Shown piece after piece: positions 22,101-34,600 of a stretch of 64,000 nucleotides of DNA. Position 1 is the stretch's first letter; every line of letters starts with the position of its first letter. The translations under genes and the position numbers were made by a program. Source of the stretch: Amphibalanus amphitrite (lineage: Eukaryota > Arthropoda > Thecostraca > Balanomorpha > Balanidae); assembly GCF_019059575.1 (NCBI RefSeq), contig NW_024882028.1:310001-374000 (forward strand), given 5' to 3'. The notes under the pieces are model-generated. The model saw nothing but the letters and a program-made list of their open reading frames with translations. It ran no database searches and was not told the origin of the DNA.

Positions 22101-22578
22101 AAAGACAGATCGGGAGTCTCATCAACACATAACAGTCAGTCACTAGCGTAGCGGAATGTTGAGCAGAGGACTGCCCATGTCAGGTTGTTCGTTGTCTAGA
22201 GCGCCGGGTACAGGTGGTGGGAGGCGGAGTAGGAGGCGGGCAAGGCGGCCGCGGCCGCGGCGGCCGCCGCCGCACTGCTCGAGGAGCCAGCCATGCTCAT
22301 CAGCGGCAGCGAGCCCGACTGCCAGGCGCGCTTCACGGCGCCGCTGGCGTCTGCCGCCGACACCGGGAACGCCTGCTCCCAGGAGCGTTTGACTCCGTAC
22401 GGGAACTGCATCAGGCCCTGCTGTACGGACAGTGGCTGCATCTGAGGCTGTGCCTGCGGCGGCGCCGTCTTGGCCAGGCTCTGCAGGTCCACCATGCCAG
22501 GCAGCATGGCGGATGCCGCCGACACCGGCATCTGCAGCATCTGCTGGGTGGCCAGCCCGGAGCGCTGCAGCAGCATCA

Positions 22579-22610
<32 letters not shown>

Positions 22611-25600
22611 TGTTGCTGCTGCTGCAGCGCGGCCATGTAACTGAACGGCACGGCGCCGCCCAGGGTCTGCACCATCGGGGAGGAGAGGGAGGTGACGGTC
22701 GGCGGCGGCGGCGGCATCGACTTGATCGGACTCTGGGGCGACAGGAGGGAGGGCGTCTGGGGCATCGGTTTGCGTCGGAGCGCGGCGGCGGCGGCAGCGG
22801 CGGCGGCCGCGGCGGCCTGGCCAGAGGGGTCCCACGAGGTGGCGGGCAACATACCGGGAGATACGACCAGGGCCTGCTGCGCAGCCGCGGACACGGAGCC
22901 GCTCAGCACCAGGTTCATATCATCGCCGGAGCACTGAAACACCTCGATGTAGCGCTGCTTCTTGCCAAACGGCATGTAGCGGTGGTGGCGGTCCTTGGAG
23001 GCCAGGAACGCCGCCTCCTCGGAGACCATCTGAATGAACGCCTCACCCGACGGCTGACCCTGCGGCACACACGCACACAACACGCACACGCACGGGGACG
23101 GGAACGTCAGGGCCGCGGCAGGGCAGACGGGGTTCAGCTACCGCTCGTTACACGAGAGGCGTCTTCAGTCTTCACATTCGAATAGGCATTTTGGTATCGA
23201 AATCCGAATTCACACATCGATGCTTTTGACGGTTGATAGTTTGAAGCTTCCTCGTCCTATTGGGTCAAATGAATAATGCAAGCTATCCATTTTTAATCCA
23301 AACGTTTTGAACGAATAAGTTGACAAAGGAAGACGTAACCCAAGCATTTAGCCCGGTCTGTGACGTTCGTTCGGCAAATAACATGTTAGCGATAAAATGT
23401 AAGCGTTTAAGTTCTAAAATTCATCCTAGGCCTTCTAAAAGATCATTATAACGAACGCTCTCCAGTACCCTCCTCTCCTCTCTCCTCCCACCCCTCTTTT
23501 CCCTCCTTACCTGCGCATTGATCACCATATGAACGCCCTGCACTTTGATCATGTGCGCCAGATCGCCGAGGAACTGCAGGATGTGCTCCACCTGCGCCTC
23601 GAATGGCAGTCCCCGCAGGCGGATGCAGTCCTTGCGCGACCCGGACGTGATGATTTGCTGCGGTATCACGGGGAACGGCTGCGGAACCTGCGCGATCAGA
23701 GGCGGCTGCTGTTCGTACGTGCGCGGGTCCATCGAGCGGTTCAACACCTGTAAACACAGAGAGGGAGGTGGAGATCAGGTCAGGTCAGGTAGGGTCGGGT
23801 CGGGTCAGGTGCGAGAACGTGGTCAGGGAGGTCAAAGTGAGTGTGAGAAACTCGTTGATGCTTGCAGATCAAATGCTACTTCAGAAAGCATTATATTTGA
23901 AGTCGTATGGCCTCACAAAAAGTATTCATCTGATTATCAATGGCGGGACAGCATCCACGCTGAACATTTGTTCTACTAAGTCGTAAACAAATGACCGGGA
24001 CGCAACGTAGACGCGGCCAGCTGGAACGGCCCGGCCCAGCCTACACAGCGTCAAATCGATTTACACGGGGCGCATCGCGTTTGCGTGTTACTCGAACACA
24101 AACGTGGCCAGTCAATTAAACCGTGTCACGCTCCGACCCGCCATTCATGCCGTCTACCTGTAATGGTCTGAGTCGATAACGCTCATTGCTCAGGTCATTA
24201 CCGTTAGACTATGGCACCTATGAGCCAGCAAAACGACATCGTTTGTTAGAGGCCATTAGACTCGTTGCCCCCACCCTCTCACACGAGCTGATCGGTCCTT
24301 CGGCCAATGACTGGTAGGTAGGCATGGTGTGCACGTTTATCTTGAGGTAGCGCAAATAAATCAATTTTGCGATGCATTAGCAGACATGTCGAAGATTAAA
24401 AAGATGGTTTAATATTCTTGAGAAAGAAAAATAAGGAACCAGATGGGGGCATTTAATACCTAAGCAAACGCAACACGATCAAAATTCCATTTTTGCATAC
24501 TGCGATATTTCGACAAGCGTGGCGGTTAAGTTAAACTGTCCTCTGAACTTCGATCGAAGACCTAACTTTGGACCGAACGAGCGTCTAATAATCCGCGGGT
24601 CTGTAACTTTAAAGATAAGTTGTTTGACGTTCTAGTGCAATTGGACCCACAAATGACGCACAAAGCATTGAAGTACAGCGACATTTCTTGCAAAAGGGGC
24701 CAAGCACCCACCGAAGGATCATCTAAGAGGTTGTTTATTAGAAACTTTCATGTCATATAATCAAACATTCCTATATTTAACCCGCGCGGGGCTGGGGGGG
24801 GGGTAAATTTTACCCCCCCCCCTCGCGAATATTTGCAATATCTCAAAAACGGCGGCGCGCAGCGCCGCCAAACTTTCAGTACCTTTTCTTACATCAGTTT
24901 GACACGTTCTCTGAAAATTTGAGCGAAATCCGTCGGAAATTTTTTGAGAAATTGACGTTTTAGTGACGTCATGTTCGCCATTTTCGCCTCAAAAACGGCA
25001 AAAGTTCAAACGCCGCTAACATCTTCATTTTTAAAGTCGTCGGGACGTAACAAAAAAGGATATACGTAATGTTATTTTGTCTATCAAATGGCTATCTCGG
25101 TTTTTTGAAAATTTTGGATTTTGGCCCAAATTTTTTCAAAAAACTGACTTTTTTGGAAAAATAACTATAAAATCCAAAATTTTGAGTGTATCGAAAAAAC
25201 CGGAATACCTATATGTCAGAGAAGTGGTCTATGTGCACCTACATACCAAGTTTTAGAAGAATCGGTTCAAAAATGTGGGAGTTATTCAAAATTGTATGAC
25301 GTCACGACACACAAAATTTTTGAAAAATGACTTTTTTGGAAGTTCTAGACCTCGTACGGAAACAAAAATAGCACCATTCGATTCGCCGTGAAAAACTGCA
25401 TCAGATAGACACCTTTTTAGGCCTTAACAACCAACTTCACAATTTGACCTCACTTGACCTGACCTTCACCTGACCTTGGCCTGAAATTCATCCAGAGGTG
25501 GTCCATATCACTTATTGAGTGTGCCTATTGAATTCTATGAGTAAAATGACCCATAAAACATGTGTCGCACATGCCCTTTTCTATATTTTGTTTTTGGTGA

Positions 25601-28600
25601 CCTGACATGACCTGACCTGACCTTGACCTTGACCTCTGAATGATATTTTATGCAACGAATATTGTCTTGGTAGCCTAAGAACACGTTTTGGGCGATCAGT
25701 CTCAGTCCATGACTCCATTCTTCGGCAACTACGGTGCAAGGCCGATACTGTAGGAACTTGCAATTTGTACCCTTGACCTGACCTTGACCTTGACCTCAAA
25801 CTTAAAATTAAGTACATGTTTTTAGTTGTTCGTGATGAGATCTTTCGATTGCCGTTTGAATTTTCCAAATCGGACCATTAGTTCGGGAGATAACAGGGGG
25901 GGGGGTAAAATTTACCCCCCCCCCCAGCCCCGCGCGTTCGGCTGGAGACCCCAGCCCCGCGCGGGTTAATATTACATATATAATCATCAATTAATTGTCT
26001 GTTTCAATCTATATCGTTAGGATATCAATGCTGCCTACAACACTTCCGAAAGAAGATTGATGTGTTCAGTACGGACCGCAAGGGTGACGGCTATTAGTGG
26101 CAGGGGGGGGGGGTGTTTTCATCCACCCCTCAGGTTTTTTCGGGAATATCTCCGAAACCGCCGAAGCTACGATGGTGAAATTTTCTGACTTTCCCTAAAA
26201 CTAAATTGGGCACATTCCCTGAAAATTTCAAGTTCATAACTTTACCAGGGGCGGCTCCAGAGCACTGGGAATTGGGGGGTCCTATTCGTGAAGCGAGTCA
26301 TTTGGGCGAGCATCACGATGCTGATGTATTATAACTGTATGCACCAGTTTTACGAACAGTGAATGAAAGGTATCATGTGATATCATATACAAAGTTATTG
26401 TGCATCCTCTTTTGACACGTTTTTGCTACAATAGGCGGATCCAGGCGTCCAAAAAGGAGGGTTATGTTTTACCTCCCAACATAGGTGCCCTGACACCGCC
26501 TATGCATGACCAATACAATTGTAGTCGTTCTCTCATAAGAAAATTGTAACATAACAAGACCATTACCGCCCTTTTTAGAAACAGCACCTATAAAAACCTT
26601 ATTTACTATACTTTTTGTGTACCCCCAATCTCAATGATCTGTATCCGCCTATGATTTTTGAAAATGCATATTTTTAGGATCCATGTGAATTCCTGGTTCA
26701 TTCTCTATCGATCGACAAAAGTTGCGTTAAGATTGGTTCAGAAACCTGGCCGTGATAAACAGTCTAAAATGTATCTGCAATTTGCCCGTTTTTACATCCC
26801 CTCTACCCCCTATTGACATTTTCTTAATTTTTATTTTCTAGAAATGTAGATCACGTTGAGCGAAATCGAATGCCGTTTGAATTTTGAAAATCGGCCCGTT
26901 AGATCTCGAGATATCAAGGGGGGGGGCGTAAACAGCCCCCCTGCCACTAATAGGGGTAGCCAGGAGCCTGCCACTAATAGGGTTAACTTAAAGGATGCGA
27001 TCAATAAAAATGGTATAATTGACCTTATGCTCATAATATCGGATAAATTAATTGAAAAAAGGTCCAGAATATATTTTCGAACTTGGTTCTTCTTCGGTGG
27101 AATCATTTTTTTTTTATTTCACGGAAGAAGAACCAAGTTCGAAAATATATTCTGGACTTTTTTCAATTAATTTATCCGTTATTATGAGCATAAGGTCAAT
27201 TATACCATTTTTATTGATTACAATCATGCTCAAAGAAACGTTGTACCATATAAAGCTAAAGGATGCGTGTTTCGTGACTGCTCCGAAGGAATCCACCCAT
27301 CAGTCGGGCCCTATGTGTCTCAATCCGGGCCCTGGAGCCGTCGTATACGATGATGGACAGAGTGCAGAGACAGTCGGCAGTACCGCCCTCCGCCAGTATA
27401 AACTGCCAGTCACAGCCAAGACCGCTGGATGCTGGCTGACCAGCGCTCTGGAGGGGACACCGACCAGCGCTGGAGGGGACACTGACCAGCGCTGGAGGGG
27501 ACACTGACCAGCGCTAAACAGGGCACTCACTAGCAGTGGGGACACTGACCGACCAGCTCTGACCGTGACATTGTACTTCACATCTTCATTTCTGAGGTCT
27601 ACGCGGGAATCATAAAACAGCGCAGATCTAATGCTTCCAAACCCGGATTTAGCTGATAAAACATCGAAAACAATCCATGACGCGACGGTTTCGCACGTGA
27701 AGTTCTTCGGTTCTGGCTAAGTCTCCATTCGGTCACCAGCACGAAACAAAACCAGAGCCCCCGGCTCAGTATAGGTATCCAGCAGAGCCGCCTGATGCAC
27801 CCCGCCCCCGTGTCCGACCGGTCGCCGAGGCTTCATTTCGATCCGGCTGATGTAACAGAACGCAGCTCTGGCGAGTGACACGCGAGAACCAAACAAATGA
27901 CAGCATCTGTGGGACAGCTTATAGCCCGGCATTTGGCCCATGGCTGGTCGAGGAAGCAGCCCACAACACAGCGTTTTAATTAATTTTACCTGAGATTGAC
28001 CTCATTAATTGAATAGCTAAACACTAGTCATTATTCCAAAATGCGAGTGCGTTGCTGCTCAAACGATTATGAGAAGCGAGGCGAAGCCCAGTCACCCAAA
28101 CACATAGCACGGGTAACGGGCTCCCGAGCAGCGCCCCGGCAGTGAGCGCCCACTACCCCAGCCAGCGGCTGGCCGGTCAGAATACACAGCTCTGCGCCTC
28201 GGCACGGGGGCCTGGTCGGCGTCTCGGCGGCCATCGCCGCTGGACTTTGGCCGAACGGCCGGGCTCGGAGAGGCGACCAGCGGCACACACCGAGAGCCTG
28301 GCCGGCGCTGAGTCACATTCCAAGACTGTGCACTCTGCAGTGCCGCACTGCACGGCAGCGCAGACGAAACACGGTGGCCAGGCTCCATCGGACCGGCAGC
28401 TCCGTAACTGTATCGAGAGTTGGTCGAGGACGCATGCAGTCTCAGAGGACCACGGTAAGATGATACAGAGCCGCTAAAAATCGGAATGGAGTGCAGACTT
28501 ATAAATATAAGGGCACTGCACTGGGCTAAAATAAACGGATTGCAGTATGTGAGCCGTATCGAGCCGCAAACGAGTGATGTACCGAACTAAGCAAAGCGCG

Positions 28601-31600
28601 TACCAGCCGAGCTACATAGATAGGAAAGCGACAGAGCCCAACTGGGGTAGGACGATGTACTGAGCTAAGTACAGAATATAATACCCAAGAACAACAGAAA
28701 ATATATTGAATTTGACATAGGCCTCTGTATACAGATGTCTATGAACTTGATAAAAAAGAACGATGCACCGGGCTAAACCGGGCACCAAGGCGAGTAGGGC
28801 GATGAGGTGCACTGGAGCGAACACTTAAATAGGACGATCTACTCCTTGAAGGCAAGCGACAGACGGCCGATGTAGCACGGCCACAGCGGAGCCGGCGAGC
28901 GATGGACCGCTGATAGAACGCTTCTGTCCGCACCAGCAGGTAAAAACGAGACAGCGAGGGAGGCTCAGCAGGGAGAACGAATGCAGTGTCCCTAAGGTAG
29001 TGCGACGGATTCTCCACTCCGTGCTATTCCACCGCCATTTCCATAACAGCAATCAAACTCGTAACTCGAGCGCCATTCATTTGTCGCCGTCCAGATATCG
29101 ATTGAATGCAAAAAGAAGTTGCCTCGGAAGCTTTTTATCAACAGAGGCACTTGTGGTTATTTGGACTATGCTTATAGTATAGCAACGGGGACGTTGAAGG
29201 CCCGTAAACGAATATGAGTCGTATACGACTCTGAAGAGTCATTTGTCCGTTTGGAGAGATACGTTGGCCATCGTATGTTGCATGCGACAGTAGCGTTATC
29301 TGTGCTGTGCTCTAGTCAAACAACGATAAGGGCGCAACAGGTGTGCGATTTCTCTGAGCTTAGTCCTCACAAGTTCCGAATTCATGTGGAAAACGACGGC
29401 ACCGTCTCAGCCTACAAAACGCCATTTGTTAGAGCAACGACCCACTTAAGGTCACGCTCGATATCACGGTCATATATGTAATACAACTTATCGACATTCG
29501 ATAGTTTATCAGTTAGGTTTATCAGGTGATGACAGTTCATTGAGGCATATGATTCGGTGTCCACGTATAATATAAGAACATCGGCCTGCGAGCGTGTGAA
29601 ACCAGCCGTACCTGCAGGACCGAGGCGGCATCGAGCTTCATCGCTGCCTCCAGCGTGACAGGTCGAGCCGCGTCGGAACGCGACAGCGAGCACCGAGCGC
29701 AGAGCACCACACCGGGAACACGGGAACACGGCAGCGCACCACCCCTCTACGAGCACCGAGCCAGCACTGCCGCCGGTGCCGCCCTCCGCCCGCCGGCCGC
29801 AGGGCAACCCATAGCGGCCCGAGGGCCTCCAGCCGCCCCGCGGCACGACCCGCCGCGCGGAGCGACAGCCGGCGCCGCCGCCAGGGTCCGCCACCGGCGC
29901 GGCCCGCCAGCACGCCTCTCGGCACTCTGTTTATGATTTTTTGTTCGTCCAATAGTTCTGATTAATATCGGATAAACATAGGGCGGCTCGCCGGGCGCGC
30001 AGCTCGTCACATGACGGCCAGCTGACGGCGGCGCCAGCTGACGGCCGCGTCAGCTGATGGGCCACGTCAGCGGCCCTCGGCAGGGCCGGCGCCGTCAGGG
30101 GGCGCCGAGAGGAGGCCGCGAGGGAGGCCTGGAGACGCCGCGGTCACCAGCAGAGGGCAGCACGGCTCCGGTGAAACGTCATCTGGGAGCTCCGGTGGCG
30201 GCCGGCTCCAGATGATGGTGAAACGAAACACCCACGAGAAGCCTGAAGTCGACCGCCAGCACGAGGCAAGCCAGCGTGGCCGAGTATAAGCTTCGATATC
30301 GTCATACCAAGAAGCATTAACCCGCGCCCTGCTGGGGGGGGGGGGGTGTTTGAACACCCCCCCTTGTGGTTTTTCGCGAATATCTCAAAAACGGCGGCGC
30401 GGAGCGCCGCCGTTTTTGGTACACCTTATCATACATCAATTCTACACATGTTGTGAAAATTTCAGACCAAGGTCATTCAAGGTCAGGTCACCAAGTCACT
30501 TGAAGTGACCTCACCTCATAAAAAGTTTCAATGTCTGTCATAGCTACACCGAGTGACCGATCGCTTTGAAACTTTCAGCGATTGCTAAGTGCAATAACAT
30601 GTATAAAATGTATATCTCAGAATTTTGATATCGATGACCTAAGGTCAGGTCAATTTTGCGACCTCCCCATTATAAGTCAATGGGAGAAAATTGAAATGCG
30701 CCTCTTTTGGATAAAAGACATTATAAACACTCCCAAACACCGAATTACAAGTGGTTTAGACACACTGAACATGAAAATGGTGTCCGTGACCCTTGTTTAT
30801 GCCCTGAGGTCATCTTAGGTCACGAATGGTATCTAACAGTTTTTCGCAAATAACTTTTGATAGAGGCATGCTAGAGCGATGAGAACGCCTTAGATGTGTT
30901 CATCTCGACGATACGAATCGACTGATATGCAACATGACCCTTTCCGGTCAGGTCATGACCTTGACCTGAGGTCAAATTTTCAAGTTGACCTTTCAAGGTC
31001 AACTTATAGTTCATTCGATGCGTCTTGACGAGAGAAACACAATGCCGGTAAGAGTAAGCTCGTACAAGGCTTGGGTCAAAAGTTATTGCAGAAAAACTGT
31101 TTCCGAAAAAATCGGCTATTTTTGCAGTTTTTGCCCCCTGCAGGCAAAACCGTTGACGTTAGGTTAAATCTGAGAGAATTACTCAGAAAGGGCTTTAATA
31201 GGGCTATCGAATGCGCTTTTCCGCGGCGCTGTAGCTCTATTGGTTCTCGAGTTATGCGTTAGCTTCTTGGAAATTTTCGACATTCGACCTGGAAATCGGC
31301 GAAATTTTGCCTTCAATGACCTCTGGTGACCTGACCTTTGACCTGACCAAAAAATTGACCGAAGTGATTTCGTCATTATTTTTAACGCTCTCTCGAACGC
31401 CGCCTTCCGCGTATCGCTACGTGGCCCAGGAGCCGAGTTACAAGGGGGGGGGGGGTGTTCAAACACCCCCCCCCCCCCCCAGCAGGGCGTGGAAATCCAG
31501 GACCCCCAGCCGGGCGCGGGTTAAAGAAACGAGCGCTCAGCACAAACATGAAAGAAGACCGCAGAAACCATCAATTCAAAATGTCCAGGAAATTGAAGAC

Positions 31601-34600
31601 ACCGACGGAGCACTAAACGACCTGAACTACTCGTTTTAGGCGTGAAAGAAGGCCGTAACTCAGGGTACCCCATCGACATCTAATCGTCCAGAGCCGCTAC
31701 AGGCAACCACTCATAGTCCATCGTACCCCAGGCGGGTCGATGGCCCACACACCGCCGACAGCACAGAGAACCATCAGTGCAAGGATGGTCAATAGCGGCG
31801 GTGGGCGGCGGTATCCACATGCGAGGCACCGGCGCCGCCGCTCCTGAACCCATACAATGCACACGATCGGTATAAGACAGCACAGGCGCTGCGGCGACGG
31901 TGTTAGGTTGGGGGGGGGGGCACCGGAGGGAGGAGAGGGGCACCGCACACACAAGCGCTTCGCAAATAGTAGACGCTCGATCGTAGCTGAGTACTTAGCG
32001 GACGAACGGAGCAGAAGTGCGAACCTGCTAAAACGCGAGGTCTGGCTGGCGAAAAGAAACTGAGGACAGCTGCCAGGTCAATGTTGTATGACGTCAAAGG
32101 TCAGCTGACGAAGATGAAGGATGCGATTCCTCAGTGACTCACTAGAGACACGTGATGAACGTCTCGATGTTGAAGTACGGCGTGGGCGACAGACAGACGT
32201 GTCAGAACAGAATCGTCACAAAAACTAACTAAGGGCTACTCGAACTCGAATCACTCTGAATAATCTGATGACGTGATGACGTCCTAGACACCCAAGGACG
32301 CCTGATGACGCACTGGGACTCACGGAGCGACTTTACCTGGACGGCTGGGTGCGTACCGGTCCCCTGCTGCCCTGCGGACTGGGAGCGCTGCAATGGCGGG
32401 GCTCGGGACAACGCTGTCGAGCCAGCGGATGGCAGACTGTCGGACGGCATGTCATGCCGCACCTGTGCCGGGCCCGCGCTCCGGGCCACAGGTGCGCTGT
32501 CGCCCACAGCGGCCGACGGTCTTATCTGCCGCGTGGCACCGCCTCAGTGGCTGTCCGCCGGCGGACGGGCGGCGCTGCCACCAGCCGAGGAGCGCGCACT
32601 TGTGGCGTCCGCCGTCACCCCGCGCCGCAGGCATGACATAGACGCAGTCCAAGCCACAGCCACAGCCACAGTCACAGCCACAGCCACAGCCACAGCCGTC
32701 CCAGCCAAAGCCACTGCCGTACTGACCCAGCCACCCGCCACAACCGCAGCCACAGAAGGCCAGCTGTTAGAACAGCTCACTTTTAGAAGTTAGAATAGCT
32801 GTTGCATACTAGCTAATAGGTAACCATCGACCCTATTATAGCCAACTCAATGAAATCGATTATATAATGTATGGAGGAGCCGAAATGAAAAGCGAAGAAG
32901 CCACAAACAGCACCACTAAATTACCTAATGCTTCTTCAGTTTGAAGTTTACGCAATAGCCGGTTCCCTAACGAATGCTGATTCAATTGCGTCCAAGGAAA
33001 TCGTTTAGAATTAACTTTAAAGGCAATTGGGACTAGTTGCATTCGTCCGTTCTATTTGGCGAAACCGACCGGAGGAACATTCACGAAAGAATAACGATAT
33101 AAGTGCAAACATATCCGTTTGTTTGTTACACACATGTGGTAATAGTAGATCCCTTCCCTTACAAACACCCACCGCATAACACGGCTCTGTCATAAGTGAA
33201 GCCATAATCGGCTGCTCCAATTGACAGCTGCGTCGGCGCAGGGGTGAAGTGAAGCCCCCTAAACACCCACGCTGTTGACAGCGACAACACGTTTAGATCA
33301 TAATAGGGGAGGGGCGGTCGGCACTCCGGCCAAATTGACCGCTGTAACGTGGGAAGGGGCGAGATACCTAGGGAGCGATACCATAGAAGAAAGACGTTCA
33401 ATTATATTGACATCTTATAGCGTCATGCAAACTCGATTATTACTCATCGGTTTTATTTAAAAAGAATAACGGAAAAACCAGTTGGTATCATTTTTGAATA
33501 TTTTGAAATAATCACACCTTCAAATCTTATTTCGAGCATGAAAGTAAACTAAATTTGTATTATTCGTCATAATACACATTGCTACCCCAAGTTAAAATGG
33601 TTAATTAAGTACTAACTAAAACTAAAAGTAATTATTTGCATCGATAAAAATAGATTGAAGATTTGGGTGCAATTCAGGGTCAAATAACTTGACACACTGG
33701 TGCTCCAACTATTTTCATTAAATTTGGTGCCATTTATCCTGTCGCACGTCCATTGACCATCTAAGGAACCAAGACACGTAAAAATATTTAATTCCTTACA
33801 GTCACCTACCACCTCCCCTAGACGCTTGGTGACCCTCGTTTGTCCCCTACCGCCCCTGCTGATCGCCAGTGACCCCCGTTGACCCCTGAGAACCTTGTGA
33901 CCTCTACTGACCCTATTGACCCGTGACCCCCGGGCGACTGACCTGCTGCACCTCTGCCACGGTGCTCCGGAAGAGCTCAATGTACCGCGAGCCGATGATC
34001 TCACGGTGCTTGCTGAGCGCCTTCGGAGCGTCGTCCTCGTTCTCGAACTGAACGAACGCGTCGCCGGTCGCCCTGCCGTCGGGCTTCTTGACGAACAGCA
34101 CACCCTTTTCGGCGAACATCACCTGACAGCTTGACTCGCCGGCCTCGAAAAACTCCAGCTGAAGAAGGAGACAAGAAACACCGAGTCAGTTAAACACTTA
34201 ATATACCTCTGTATCCCGGTCCACAGAGGTCTTTGGTTCAATGAGACGCTAAATGGAACACAGAAAACAACGCTAAGAGCCATATGAGAGACCTATCACT
34301 GTTCCGCGTTTTCTTCATGATTTCTATTGAGGTGGTGTGACACAATGCGATATCACACGATCAGCTCGAATGATCTAGTCATCTCACTTGCGGAGTCAAG
34401 AAGTGGCCATTATCAGGTTATCGTTCTACAATCATTTAGGTATGAGTACGCATTATTTCGTCTCCTAGAGGGATCGACAAGGGTTATCTGTCGTGGAGTT
34501 TGAGACGAATGACGTGTTACCATACTGTGGAGCGGCTACTCGAAAGATAGCTCACGAAGGCCGCTGTGGGGTAATGTCAGAGAGACACGCCACGCCGACC

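Noticed and set aside
22214-23185. 323-codon plus-strand frame opposite the ESRP exon
   Set aside because: It is the antisense shadow of the ESRP exon; its Leu run is the complement of the Gln run.
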